From Psychrobacter lutiphocae DSM 21542 (GTDB taxonomy: Bacteria > Pseudomonadota > Gammaproteobacteria > Pseudomonadales > Moraxellaceae): a stretch of DNA of 64,000 bases. The stretch covers positions 63,752 through 127,751 of the forward strand of contig NZ_KB907624.1 of NCBI RefSeq assembly GCF_000382145.1, read 5' to 3'. The position numbers and the translations under genes were made by a program. Below, one piece after another: positions 16,421 through 26,270 of the stretch (the stretch's first letter is position 1; each line of letters opens with the position of its first letter). The notes beneath the pieces are model-generated. The model worked only from the letters and a program-made list of their open reading frames with translations. It searched no databases and had not been told where the DNA came from.

Positions 16421-17296
16421 ATGACCAACCCTTTAGTTTCAGTCGTCATTCCTTGTTATAACCATCAAGACTTTGTGCAAGATAGCATTCAAAGCGTTAT
16501 TGATCAAACTTACCAAAACATTGAGCTAATTATCATCGATGATGGTTCAAAAGATGATTCGGTTGCTAAAATAGAGCAGATGATTGAGGCTTGTGAGCAA
16601 AGATTTACTCGTTTTGAGTTCAGAAGCCGTCCGAACAAAGGGTTGAGCGCAACTTTAAATGAGGCAATAGAGCGGTGTCAGGGTAAGTATTTTGCTGCCT
16701 TAGCTTCTGATGATATGGTTTTGCCACATAAGACGGCTACCCAAGTTGAGTTTTTAGAAGCACATCCAGAAATTAGTGCGGTATTTGCTGGTGCAAAGCT
16801 AATTGATGATAGTGATGAAATGTTTGAAGTTACTTTAAGAGAGCCTGGAATTTATAGCTTCAAACAGATTATTATGAATAAATATGATTTTCCTGCAGCT
16901 ACTCAAATGCTAAGGTTAGATATTGTAAAAGAGGTCGGGGGTTATGATCCGTCGATAGCGCTTGAAGATTGGTATATGTGGCTGAAAATTAGCGAGATCA
17001 GCCAAATTTATTATATGGATGAGGTCTTAGGTTGCTATCGACGCCATGAGGGTAACTTCTCAGCAAATCTTGAGAAAATGATGCAAGGGCGTATTGATGT
17101 GCTAAATTGTTTTCAAGATTCTAAGTATTATCCTAAGGCGATGGAGCGAGTACTGTGGTCTAATGCACGCAGACGCATAGAAAATAGTAGTGGTAGAGAA
17201 AAAATAGAAAGATATAAAGCGCTATTTAAACAAAAGCCGTTAAAAGCTAGTAATTTATTATTAACGCAAACGATTAAAAAAATTAAAAATAAATAG
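16421..17296 (+). CDS. Glycosyltransferase family 2
   Basis: 291 residues with a GT-A fold at the N-terminus: LVSVVIPCYNHQDFV, IELIIIDDGSKDDS and the metal-binding ALASDDMV. The GGYDPSIALEDWYMWL segment is the usual second acidic motif. No membrane helices are seen, and the C-terminal tail is Lys-rich. It lies 110 bp after the GT61 gene. It probably acts in the cytoplasm on a lipid-linked or LOS acceptor. Confidence 0.9.
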   Translation: MTNPLVSVVIPCYNHQDFVQDSIQSVIDQTYQNIELIIIDDGSKDDSVAKIEQMIEACEQRFTRFEFRSRPNKGLSATLNEAIERCQGKYFAALASDDMVLPHKTATQVEFLEAHPEISAVFAGAKLIDDSDEMFEVTLREPGIYSFKQIIMNKYDFPAATQMLRLDIVKEVGGYDPSIALEDWYMWLKISEISQIYYMDEVLGCYRRHEGNFSANLEKMMQGRIDVLNCFQDSKYYPKAMERVLWSNARRRIENSSGREKIERYKALFKQKPLKASNLLLTQTIKKIKNK

Positions 17297-17405
17297 GTTG
17301 TTTATTCCCGTATCTATCGATTATCTATTGTTAACTCTTAAATATTATTAGCTAGATAAAGGTTATTAGTTAGAATTGATTTGGATTCTGACTGTCATCT
17401 TATTT

Positions 17406-18062
17406 TTAAAACAAACTATTTTTTTTAATTTTTAGTTTGGTTTGATATTCAATGATATCTTGATAAATCCTTTGCTCAACTTTTCTAATATTTTTGGTGT
17501 TAATGGACTTGCTCATCGATCTAAAGGGAATAAGTAATTTTTCACCAATACCATCGACTAATACAAACTCTGGTCTGCCTTGGCGCTGTTCAGTGTACAT
17601 AATACCACCAATATTAATTTCACCAAACACCACATGAAAGTCGCAACAATCATCAAAAAAGCGTGCCAATGCTTGTTGCTGTTCATCACCGTACAAGCCC
17701 TTAATCAATAAATGCTCTAAAGTTAAAGACTGACCTGTGGGGCTGATAATTTTTTCGGTGACCAAGCCTAAGCCCTGGTTTGTACCAATAAAGCCATGTA
17801 CGGTTTCAATAGGAAAGATATATTGGTTTTGACTATAATGATTTTTGCACAATTGTAGATATTGCAGTAGCTCTCGACGAAATTGACGATAAATGCCTTG
17901 ATGACGGTGTGAGCGTAAGTGATGTTGGGTAGCACGTCCACCATCAGCAGTCGCATTTTCTGGTCGCATGATTTTGATTACCTTACCATCATCTTCTGGA
18001 TAGGCATAGACCAGCTTTTGTGTTCCTTTACCAAGTAAGTCAAGGTTTTCTACTACAATCAT
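17406..18062 (-). CDS. YrbL-like protein with kinase-fold marks
   Basis: 218 residues, matching the YrbL (PhoP-regulated) family. It keeps the landmarks of a protein-kinase-like fold: a Gly loop LLGKGTQKLVYAY (residues 9-21), a candidate ATP lysine in GKVIKIM (26-32), HVVFGEIN (143-150) in the catalytic-loop position and VLVDGIGEK (167-175) in place of DFG. Placed head-to-head with the plus-strand operon and 87 bp before a GT25 gene, it may phosphorylate a core sugar in the manner of WaaP/KdkA. That role is an inference. Confidence 0.7.
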   Translation of the reverse strand: MIVVENLDLLGKGTQKLVYAYPEDDGKVIKIMRPENATADGGRATQHHLRSHRHQGIYRQFRRELLQYLQLCKNHYSQNQYIFPIETVHGFIGTNQGLGLVTEKIISPTGQSLTLEHLLIKGLYGDEQQQALARFFDDCCDFHVVFGEINIGGIMYTEQRQGRPEFVLVDGIGEKLLIPFRSMSKSINTKNIRKVEQRIYQDIIEYQTKLKIKKNSLF

Positions 18063-18149
18063 GTAAATCTCGTTTTATTGTTCTTTGTCTATTTAAGTTA
18101 AATAAATAAGTTAAGTGAAATAAGTAAGGAAATCAAAACAAAGAAAAGC

Positions 18150-18929
18150 CTACCGAAAAGGTATCTGCTTCGCAAATAGTGCATCCTTGGTTTGTTCTAC
18201 TAGTCTATTTGCCTCACGGCGTATTTTAGCTAAGCCTCCTTTTTTTTCTGAGCGCATTCTTTTGCGACGATCTGCCTCTAGCGTACTGGGTAACTGCAAG
18301 CTATCGGCAGTTGCATTTAAAACAATATCTTGGATACATAGTGCTGGAACCATTTGATAGACAGGCTCTTGATCAGCCTCAATAAAGTCTCTAAAGACCG
18401 TCTCATCAATAGGTAACATAGTATGCTGCATGGCATAAGCTAGTAGCTGCTCTGCCCCTTGTTGTGATAGGGTATAAGCACCGGCGCCCAAATGTTTGCC
18501 TTTTAAAGGAACAAGTTTTCGCTGTTTGGCAAGTGGTATTTGTTTTGTGTTGTCTAATATTACTTTATTGTTTACAGTCTCAATTTTTAGGATATGCCAG
18601 TTAGGGTTAATCCAATCAGAGCTGTTTAAATAAAAGCTGGCATCTTGACCTAAATACACATCATCTTCAAATACTGTAAAGTATGAGACGCCTTCTGCCA
18701 GTGCTTTTTTCCATACTGCAATATGGCTCATCATACAAGCTAACTCAACGGGTGTTAAATGCTCAGGCTCAAGTTCAAAAGGCAATTTATTATCTAAGAT
18801 ATATTGCTTAGCAGTATCAGGTGTTAAGGCATCAAAAAACTCAAACTCAACCTGATGTTTGCCAAACTCTTTTTCGATATGCTCACGGCGCTCGCTTGCT
18901 GATTTTAAGCTAATCACATAATTTTTCAT
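18150..18929 (-). CDS. Glycosyltransferase family 25 (LPS/LOS type)
   Basis: 259 residues from the ATG at 18929, which has AGGA 6-7 nt upstream; an earlier frame-open start at 18965 is rejected. GT25 marks: NYVISLKSASERREHIEKEF at the N-terminus, CMMSHIAVWKKAL, the metal-binding FTVFEDDV, and GAGAYTLSQQGAEQLL. The family adds galactose or other hexoses to lipooligosaccharide. A second GT25 gene follows on the same strand. Confidence 0.88.
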   Translation of the reverse strand: MKNYVISLKSASERREHIEKEFGKHQVEFEFFDALTPDTAKQYILDNKLPFELEPEHLTPVELACMMSHIAVWKKALAEGVSYFTVFEDDVYLGQDASFYLNSSDWINPNWHILKIETVNNKVILDNTKQIPLAKQRKLVPLKGKHLGAGAYTLSQQGAEQLLAYAMQHTMLPIDETVFRDFIEADQEPVYQMVPALCIQDIVLNATADSLQLPSTLEADRRKRMRSEKKGGLAKIRREANRLVEQTKDALFAKQIPFR

Positions 18930-19071
18930 AAAAAATCCTATTAGCCTATCGGCTAGGGTTATCATCTATTGTTGTATTTATTGTCATGTCTGCGTGTTTG
19001 CATTTATTGACTTAATTCGTTACTTATTTAGCTGTTAATTGAGTTATTTATTGAGTTACTTAGTCGTTTAG

Positions 19072-19842
19072 CTATTTAGATTTTGCGCTGGCCAGATGCT
19101 TTAGCGCAGCAGTCTTATTTTTTAACATACGCAGTTGTTTTTTGACATTATAGCTGGCATCTCGTTTTTCTCTGTCTTTGCGCTCAATATTTTGTTCAGT
19201 TACTGAGCCTAGAATATCACTGTCAACGCCTAATGGGCGCACAGGTGCTGGCCAAATACCTAGACCTTTGCCATTTGCACTTAACCAGTTTTGAAAAAAG
19301 ATATCGACCGGCATGCTAATCGGTTTGCCTTTGGCCACGAATTCTTTGGCACCTTGGCGTGACCAAATCAAGCCAAGCCCACGAATGGGGAAGTAAAAGG
19401 CGTGCCATAGACTATGACCTTCTAATGTTGTGATGTCATGCGCCAGCTTTTTCTTTTTTGATGCCAAGTTGACTAAATACCAGTCAAGCTCAGGATGGCT
19501 ATCCAAATAGGCGAGGGTAGCATCCATGATCTGTTTGAACTCAGGATTAATCTTTAAGTCATCCTCTAGCACAATCAGGTAGTCGGCATCTGTACTCAAA
19601 AATTGCTCGGCACACTGGTAATGGCTTAAATAGCACCCAATTTCAGAGTTTAGCAGACTTCGACCCAGATTTTTTCTGGCTTTGCTGTCAGCATAATCTA
19701 CAAAGTCAGACAACTGTTTGCCACGGCCGTCATAGGCTGAGATACGCTCAAACGGCCAGTTAACGGCATTAAGCTGTTCGGTGGCTGTGTTTAAGCGCTC
19801 TTTACTGCTGTCAAGATTGATCAAATAGGTGACTGTTTTCAT
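19072..19842 (-). CDS. Glycosyltransferase family 25 (LPS/LOS type)
   Basis: 256 residues. N-terminal VTYLINLDSSKERLN, then EIGCYLSHYQCAEQFL, the acidic YLIVLEDDLKI and RGLGLIWSRQGAKEF match the GT25 order. It is divergent from the neighbouring GT25 product, so the two probably make different linkages. The stretch 19010-19070 that separates them is made of drifting TTATTTAG-type repeats. Confidence 0.88.
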   Translation of the reverse strand: MKTVTYLINLDSSKERLNTATEQLNAVNWPFERISAYDGRGKQLSDFVDYADSKARKNLGRSLLNSEIGCYLSHYQCAEQFLSTDADYLIVLEDDLKINPEFKQIMDATLAYLDSHPELDWYLVNLASKKKKLAHDITTLEGHSLWHAFYFPIRGLGLIWSRQGAKEFVAKGKPISMPVDIFFQNWLSANGKGLGIWPAPVRPLGVDSDILGSVTEQNIERKDREKRDASYNVKKQLRMLKNKTAALKHLASAKSK

Positions 19843-19908
19843 AGTAAGTACGTAACCAAGTCGGTTTTTATAAAATAATAATGCTGTATAAGGTATATAG
19901 GGATAGGG

Positions 19909-20907
19909 TTAAGCCTTTGCAAGCAGGGCTGACGGCAGATGCGAGGCCAGTTTATTATTCATGGCACTACTAACCTGAGTAAATAGCTTAGGATCTAATT
20001 GATCCATGCTTTGGATACAGCCGTATTTAATCGAGGTGTCGGTTAAGTCGTCTAAAAACTTGGGCACACTGCTGTCATTTTTTAGATAGTTTAACTGAAG
20101 ATTTGGCATCAAGGTGGCTTGATTGCTGTTGATTTTTAAGTGATTCATCAGCGATACTGGATCAAATTGGGAAATGTCTCTAAATTTATGCTTGATTTGA
20201 TCGGACAGTAGTTTGGGATGTCCCAGTAGATAATCTTGCAAGGCTTTTTTATCGACAATGTGTGGATAGTGATGAATTTCAAAGAACTTATCGCCTTTAT
20301 AAACTTGCTCAGCGCCCAACATTTGAGCTGTGGTATATTTTGGCTGTAAGGTTTTATTGAATACTTTGCTTAAAAACGATCTATAAGTGAGCTTGGTCTT
20401 TAATACTGTCTTTTTACGCCAGTGACCTCGAATGATAATATTACCATTATTGTCTAAAAAATCACCAATAGTTGCTGGTTGATTAAAAAAGAAATCATCG
20501 TCTAAGCTGATATAGTAATCAGATAAGTCGGGAATATTCCACAGCATGGTCTCAATGGATAGACTATTAAAGGTGGGCAAATACTGCTTATAGCCTTTGA
20601 ATATTTGAGTGTGATCAATGATTTGAATTTTGTCTTTGTCACAAATGCCTTCGGTGACAAAATCGTCTATAAAGGCTGGTTTTTGTCCATCAGTCACAAT
20701 ATAAATATGACCACAAAAAGGCACATATTTTAAAATAGAAGCCACGTTGTAATAGATTTCATTAAAGCTATTAAAGCGAGTAGGGCTAATGGCATTTGAG
20801 GGAATGTCGTCTTGCTTTAAGTAAGGCGCTCTTTTTTTGTTCAGTACCGGATCATCACCATCCACCCAGGTGAGTACTAGGTCAATTTTTTGGTCATTAT
20901 TACTCAT
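19909..20907 (-). CDS. Stealth-family sugar-phosphate transferase
   Basis: 332 residues from the ATG at 20907, which has GGAG 6 nt upstream; the longer frame to 20967 has no ribosome site. Conserved region 1, IDLVLTWVDGDDP, is at the N-terminus and region 2, DYYISLDDDFFFNQP, is in the middle. Both are diagnostic of Stealth proteins, which move hexose-1-phosphate units in capsule or LOS synthesis and form phosphodiester links. It is encoded between two glycosyltransferase genes in the same direction. Confidence 0.88.
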   Translation of the reverse strand: MSNNDQKIDLVLTWVDGDDPVLNKKRAPYLKQDDIPSNAISPTRFNSFNEIYYNVASILKYVPFCGHIYIVTDGQKPAFIDDFVTEGICDKDKIQIIDHTQIFKGYKQYLPTFNSLSIETMLWNIPDLSDYYISLDDDFFFNQPATIGDFLDNNGNIIIRGHWRKKTVLKTKLTYRSFLSKVFNKTLQPKYTTAQMLGAEQVYKGDKFFEIHHYPHIVDKKALQDYLLGHPKLLSDQIKHKFRDISQFDPVSLMNHLKINSNQATLMPNLQLNYLKNDSSVPKFLDDLTDTSIKYGCIQSMDQLDPKLFTQVSSAMNNKLASHLPSALLAKA

Positions 20908-20968
20908 GATTTCTCCGTTTAAGATGATGTGTTTGCGCTTGTTTATGTGCTGATTTATTAATCGCAAT

Positions 20969-21772
20969 CTACTGCCAATATTGCTTTAACCAAGGGCTAG
21001 GCTTCACATGACGATACCACTTACCGCCACCACCTTTGATCGCATCGGGTGGATTAATCTCTCCATGGAAAATGACAATTTTTGCGCCCTCAGGTAAGCG
21101 AGGAGCTTTGATAAAGTTCAATGGACTAGGCGCCATACATTGGTATTTGAAGCTGACACACCACGTTTTGTCCCAGTATTCTAAGTGATGATGTTGACGC
21201 AGATAATTGGATAGATAAGCCTGCTCATGACGCACTTCTGAGCGGATTTTGGCAAAGTTTTGTTCAAAATAGTTCAGCAAATTTGGGTAAGTATTTTGAC
21301 CAACTTTAAAACGATACACTGAGCTGTTACCGATCATACGCCACGGCTTTTTCCAGTCACGGATGATGACCACGCTGTCTTCATACTTAGCTTTATATTC
21401 AAAAAAGGCATCGATATTATCAACAATTACAATATCAATGTCCAAAAAAAGGGCAGTACCTTTTAAGTCATACAATTCAGGCTTAAAGGTGGTGAGCTTT
21501 TTCCAGCCACGCTCCGGTAGACCGTCAGGCAAATTCAGCTCTGGAATTGGGTAGCAGCGCACGTTGGGGTCGATGCCAGTTTCATCATCGGTTAAGCAGA
21601 CCATTTGGAAGTCTAAAGTTAGGTTGCGCTTGACCATGTTATACAGACGATTTACATATTCGGGCCCGTATTTTGTACCCCATTTCATACAAATGATATA
21701 GCGCTGTTCAGATGTAGATTGGCTATCAGTGTTGTCAGTGTTTAAGTTAGCATTGGACTGAGTAGTGCTCAT
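20969..21772 (-). CDS. Putative glycosyltransferase with DXD motif
   Basis: 267 residues from the ATG at 21772 (AGGT 5 nt upstream). After a Ser/Asn/Thr-rich N-terminus comes RYIICMKWGTKYGPEYVNRL, then VCLTDDETGI, GWKKLTTFKPELYDL and the metal-site-like ALFLDIDIVIVDN. Near the end lies IVIFHGEINPPDAI. The layout resembles GT8/GT32-like GT-A enzymes but I do not recognise the exact family. First gene of the minus-strand glycan arm, 61 bp ahead of the Stealth gene. Confidence 0.7.
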   Translation of the reverse strand: MSTTQSNANLNTDNTDSQSTSEQRYIICMKWGTKYGPEYVNRLYNMVKRNLTLDFQMVCLTDDETGIDPNVRCYPIPELNLPDGLPERGWKKLTTFKPELYDLKGTALFLDIDIVIVDNIDAFFEYKAKYEDSVVIIRDWKKPWRMIGNSSVYRFKVGQNTYPNLLNYFEQNFAKIRSEVRHEQAYLSNYLRQHHHLEYWDKTWCVSFKYQCMAPSPLNFIKAPRLPEGAKIVIFHGEINPPDAIKGGGGKWYRHVKPSPWLKQYWQ

Positions 21773-21902
21773 GAGTAACCTGTACAAATAGATGGTTTAA
21801 TTAATAAGATTTTAGCAGATTATCGGCTGTGAGGCTGTTGTATTTTATCAGTTTGTTTTGTTAACACTTGCTTTTAAGCTTACAGCCCCTAGATATTTTT
21901 TC

Positions 21903-21940
21903 AAAAAAAACGCCACTATCTGATGGCAGGTAGTGGCGCT
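21903..21940 (-). terminator. Terminator after aspS
   Basis: On the minus strand an imperfect stem, AGCGCCACTACCT pairing with AGATAGTGGCG, is followed by a run of eight T. It lies between aspS and the glycan arm, so the two minus-strand units are transcriptionally separate. Confidence 0.85.
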
Positions 21941-21993
21941 TTAATGCTAAACAATTTGAACTCTTAACCATATCAAGGACAGGTTAAATGTGC

Positions 21994-23793
21994 TTACTCT
22001 TCGGTTTTTGGCTTTTCACGTAAACGAATACCAAGCTCACGCAACTGACGGCTATCGACTTCAGCAGGGGCTTGAGTCAATGGGCAGTCTGCGGTTTTGG
22101 TTTTCGGGAAGGCAATCACGTCACGGATTGAGCTTGCACCCACCATTAACATGATTAGACGATCCAGACCAAATGCCAAACCACCGTGCGGTGGCGCACC
22201 ATATTTTAGAGCGTCAAGTAGGAAGCTGAATTTCTCATCGGCTTCTTCTTTAGAGATACCTAGCGCATCGAATACAGCACGTTGCATCTCCACCGTGTTA
22301 ATACGTAAACTACCGCCACCAACTTCAGTACCATTTAATACCATGTCATAGGCGATTGATAGTGCTGTTTCTGGGCTGTTTTTCAGCTCTTCAACAGAGC
22401 CTTTTGGCATTGTGAATGGGTGGTGCATAGCTGTCCACTGACCATCGTCTGTTTCTTCAAACATTGGGAAGTCAACAACCCATAACGGTGCCCACTCACA
22501 AGTTTCCATGTTCATGTCAAGACCAATTTTGACACGTAGTGCGCCCATGGCATCGTTAACAATCTTAGCTTTGTCCGCACCAAAGAAGATGATGTCGCCA
22601 TTTTCAGCACCAGTACGCTCAACCAAGCTAACCAATACCTCATCAGTCATGTTTTTGATAATAGGTGATTGTAGGCCTGATTCTTTGTCAACACCATTGT
22701 TGATGTTGCTGACGTCATTGACTTTAATATAAGCTAAGCCACGAGCACCATAAATACCAACATACTTAGTGTATTCGTCAATTTGTTTGCGAGTTAGTGA
22801 GCCACCATTAGGTACCCGAAGGGCTGCAACACGGCCTTTAGGATCATTGGCAGGACCAGCAAATACTTTAAATTCAACGTCTTGCATTAAGTCAGCTACA
22901 TCGACTAATTTTAATGGAATACGTAAGTCAGGCTTATCTGATGCATAGTCACGCATGGCATCTGCATAGGTCATGCGTGGGAACTTGCCAAGATCTACAT
23001 CAAGCATCTTTTTGAATAAGTCTTGGATTAGACCTTCGTTGATGTTCATGATGTCTTCTTCAGTCAAGAATGACGTCTCGATATCCACCTGAGTAAATTC
23101 AGGCTGACGGTCGGCACGTAAGTCTTCATCACGGAAGCACTTAGCGATTTGATAATAGCGATCAAAGCCAGATACCATCAATAGCTGCTTGAATAGCTGC
23201 GGTGACTGAGGTAGCGCAAAGAAGTTACCTGGGCGTGTGCGTGAAGGCACCAGATAGTCACGAGCACCTTCAGGTGTCGCACGGGTTAGAATTGGGGTTT
23301 CAACATCCAAGAAGCCATGATCATCAAGATAGCGACGGATAGTAGAGGTCGCTTTGGCACGGAACATCATACGCTCAAGCATTTGCGGACGGCGCATGTC
23401 AAGATAGCGGTACTTTAAGCGTAAATCTTCGTTGACTGTGGTGGTTTCGTCATTCAGTGGGAATGGCGGTGTTTCTGATTTAGCCAATACTTCAATTTCT
23501 TTGGCCAATAGTTCCACTTTACCACTGGTCATGTTTGGATTTTGAGTGCCTTCATAACGCTCACGTACACGGCCTGTGATTTTTAATACATATTCAGGAC
23601 GTGCGGCATCTGCTGTTGCAAACGCTTCTGGCGTATCTGGATCGATAACCACTTGCAAAATGCCTTCACGGTCACGCATATCCAAAAAGATCACACCACC
23701 ATGGTCACGACGACGGTGAATCCAGCCAACGACTGTGATAGTCTGCTCTAGTAACGCCTCAGTTACTGCTCCACAATACTCGGTACGCATCAT
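21994..23793 (-). CDS. aspS: Aspartyl-tRNA synthetase
   Basis: 599 residues, bacterial-type class II synthetase (E. coli 590). The N-terminal OB fold is seen in [24 protein letters not shown]. Motif 2 is [17 protein letters not shown], and motif 3 is [15 protein letters not shown]. The bacterial GAD insertion lies between them. Two adjacent ATG codons begin the gene. Since many Moraxellaceae lack AsnRS, it may be non-discriminating, but nothing in this window tests that. Confidence 0.97.
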   Translation of the reverse strand: MMRTEYCGAVTEALLEQTITVVGWIHRRRDHGGVIFLDMRDREGILQVVIDPDTPEAFATADAARPEYVLKITGRVRERYEGTQNPNMTSGKVELLAKEIEVLAKSETPPFPLNDETTTVNEDLRLKYRYLDMRRPQMLERMMFRAKATSTIRRYLDDHGFLDVETPILTRATPEGARDYLVPSRTRPGNFFALPQSPQLFKQLLMVSGFDRYYQIAKCFRDEDLRADRQPEFTQVDIETSFLTEEDIMNINEGLIQDLFKKMLDVDLGKFPRMTYADAMRDYASDKPDLRIPLKLVDVADLMQDVEFKVFAGPANDPKGRVAALRVPNGGSLTRKQIDEYTKYVGIYGARGLAYIKVNDVSNINNGVDKESGLQSPIIKNMTDEVLVSLVERTGAENGDIIFFGADKAKIVNDAMGALRVKIGLDMNMETCEWAPLWVVDFPMFEETDDGQWTAMHHPFTMPKGSVEELKNSPETALSIAYDMVLNGTEVGGGSLRINTVEMQRAVFDALGISKEEADEKFSFLLDALKYGAPPHGGLAFGLDRLIMLMVGASSIRDVIAFPKTKTADCPLTQAPAEVDSRQLRELGIRLREKPKTEE

Positions 23794-24257
23794 AAATTAT
23801 CCACTACCTATATATAATTAATTATAAAAATAAAAATGGTCTATCAATAAGAATTTTTATCAAACGTACATTATGCCTAATCTTGCGTGTTGATACAACC
23901 AAGCACCCTTGAAATAATACAAATGTAGTCGCATATTAAATACAATATCTTATGACTAAAACTAATTATACTGAATATAACCGTTAAAAATTTGATTTAG
24001 TTTCTTATATCTACTCCGATCTTAACTTATGACCACAGTAGAGTAGGCTGATTTATGACCACAGTAGGCTGGTACTTTTAACCTAGCGAGGTCTGTTGAA
24101 CATTTTCCACGTTAGCATAAGAGTGATGTGGTTTTAAGGACCAATGTTTGTTAATTGCTAATGACTGCTGGACTTAATCCACCGCCTACGTCAAAATTTG
24201 AGGTTGGAGTTATACTCGTATATATTTACGCATACCTATCATGCCAAAGGATTAACT
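23794..24257. other. Divergent intergenic region aspS-sohB
   Basis: 464 bp. A near-duplicate TTATGACCACAGTAG occurs at about 24026 and 24054. No coding frame or clear hairpin was recognised. It should contain the promoters of aspS (minus) and sohB (plus). Confidence 0.5.
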
Positions 24258-25256
24258 ATGTTGTTTCATTCTGCTAAAAATCCAGTTGAATTAAAAGTCA
24301 TTCATCTTAATAAAAGTCAACAAGAGCACCGTAAGCGCTTAATTGAAGCGGTGGAAGATAAAAATACTGTCAAAAAATTTCAAAAAGCTTTGGCGAAAAA
24401 AGCAAAACAAAAGTTAAAAGAAAAGCATAAAAGTAAGGATAAAGAAAAGCGCATTTTCGTCTTAGACTTTGATGGTGATATCAAAGCCTCTGCGGTTAAG
24501 CACTTACGTGAAGAAATTAGTGCCATCATCAGTACAGCAAAGATAGGTGATGAAGTTGTTGTGCGTTTAGAGTCAGGCGGTGGCATGGTGCACAGCTATG
24601 GTCTGGCGGCTGCTCAATTGGTGCGCCTCAAAGATGCTGGGCTGACTTTGACCATTTGTGTGGATAAGATAGCAGCAAGTGGTGGCTATATGATGGCGTG
24701 TGTAGCAGATAAAATATTAGCAGCACCTTTTGCGGTGATAGGATCTATCGGTGTCGTTTCACAAATGCCGAACTTTAATAAATGGCTAAAAAAACACGAC
24801 ATTGATTATGAGATGTTTACTGCTGGCGAGTATAAGCGCACAGTGACTATGTTTGGTGAAAATGATGATGAAGATCGTGCCAAGTATAAGGAAGAGCTTG
24901 AGCAAACGCACAAGCTCTTTAAGCACTTTGTGACAACTTACCGTCCAACACTTGACCTGTTTAAAGTGGCAAATGGTGATCATTGGTATGGTAAAGATGC
25001 TCTGAACTTAAACTTGGTTGATGAGTTAAAGACATCTGATGCTTATTTATTAGAACAAATGGAACACCATCAGGTATATGCATTGCAGTCACGTCAAAAG
25101 CCTACTTTGGCAGAAAAGCTAGGTCTAGCCAATGCTGCTCATGCAGCGGTATCAAGCTTAGTGAGTACTGCAACGACATCAGCAATTCAAGTAATAGGTA
25201 ATAAACTACCAGAGGTTTTAACAAAAATTGAGCAAGATAAGCGGTTGAAGGTTTAA
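24258..25256 (+). CDS. sohB: SohB-type protease (peptidase family S49)
   Basis: 332 residues from the ATG at 24258, with AAAGGA 7 nt upstream. A signal-peptide-peptidase-A-like serine protease. The catalytic serine is in KIAASGGYMMAC and the lysine in TAGEYKRTVT. IGSIGVVSQMPNFNKWL is also typical. E. coli SohB begins with a membrane anchor; here the protein starts at the charged linker (FHSAKNPVELKVIHLN) and has no hydrophobic N-terminus. Upstream DNA shows no alternative frame encoding an anchor. Confidence 0.92.
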   Translation: MLFHSAKNPVELKVIHLNKSQQEHRKRLIEAVEDKNTVKKFQKALAKKAKQKLKEKHKSKDKEKRIFVLDFDGDIKASAVKHLREEISAIISTAKIGDEVVVRLESGGGMVHSYGLAAAQLVRLKDAGLTLTICVDKIAASGGYMMACVADKILAAPFAVIGSIGVVSQMPNFNKWLKKHDIDYEMFTAGEYKRTVTMFGENDDEDRAKYKEELEQTHKLFKHFVTTYRPTLDLFKVANGDHWYGKDALNLNLVDELKTSDAYLLEQMEHHQVYALQSRQKPTLAEKLGLANAAHAAVSSLVSTATTSAIQVIGNKLPEVLTKIEQDKRLKV

Positions 25257-25451
25257 CGGAAGTACTCTACAAGCAAGCCTTAGCTATACCACATTTTGAC
25301 AGCCTCTTTCTTATAGCTAACCACATCAAGAGCTGGGTTTTAAATATTATTGAAAGTAGGCTGTGCCTTCTAAATTAGCTGATTAAAATAGAAATAAATT
25401 ATATTGGGATAAAATTACCAGTCTACACCGATAAATAAAAAGTTGCCTACC

Positions 25452-26240
25452 ATGACAATACAACCTATAAAGATTGCTGCAATTTCAGATATTCATAGTA
25501 ATATTTTTGCTTTAAATGCAGTGCTTACTGATATAGAAACTCAAAATGTTGATGTTATTGTCAACTTAGGCGACATTTTATATGGGCCTATTGCACCTAA
25601 AGCAACTTATGACCGGTTGTGTGTATTGCAAGCACAGCGTCCTAATACAATTACCATACGTGGCAATCAAGATAGACAAATATACGAGGCTGATAGCAAA
25701 GAAATAGCTGAAAACTCAACCATGAAATTTATTATGGATGATTTACCAATTGATGCTATTAAGTGGATGCAGAATTTGCCATTTGAGCATCACTTAACAG
25801 AAAATGTTTATTTATGTCATGGTTCGCCAACCGATGATATGATTTATTTACTTGAAGAGGTTGAGTCTGGAGCACCAACGATACGTCCAGATAAAGAGAT
25901 ATTGCAGTTACTGAATGGTAATCTAGCTCAAGTTATTGTTTGTGGGCATACACATATTCCACGTACTGTAAAATTATCAACTGGTCAAATTGTCGTTAAT
26001 ACAGGTAGTGTTGGATATCCAGCTTATGAAGATGATTTACCTGTTTCTCATAAGATGGAAACTTATTCGCCGCATGCAAGCTATGCCATTATTGAGCTTA
26101 AACTTATTAATGATATTTCAAGCTGGAAGGTAAGTCATATTAAGGTGCCTTATGACCATGCAAGTGCTGCGAAGCTCGCTTTAAGAAATGGTCGTAAAGA
26201 TTGGGAGTATGCGCTCATGACAGGAAGAGTGGGAGGGTAA
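25452..26240 (+). CDS. Calcineurin-like metallophosphoesterase
   Basis: 262 residues from the ATG at 25452; a TTG three codons earlier is less likely. All metal-binding blocks of the family are present: SDIHSN, NLGDILYGP, RGNQD, CHGSP and CGHTHIP. The fold is that of YfcE/MJ0936-type phosphodiesterases, but the substrate cannot be predicted. Single gene. Confidence 0.9.
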   Translation: MTIQPIKIAAISDIHSNIFALNAVLTDIETQNVDVIVNLGDILYGPIAPKATYDRLCVLQAQRPNTITIRGNQDRQIYEADSKEIAENSTMKFIMDDLPIDAIKWMQNLPFEHHLTENVYLCHGSPTDDMIYLLEEVESGAPTIRPDKEILQLLNGNLAQVIVCGHTHIPRTVKLSTGQIVVNTGSVGYPAYEDDLPVSHKMETYSPHASYAIIELKLINDISSWKVSHIKVPYDHASAAKLALRNGRKDWEYALMTGRVGG

Positions 26241-26270
26241 CTTGACTATTGTTGAATAAAAAATCATAAA

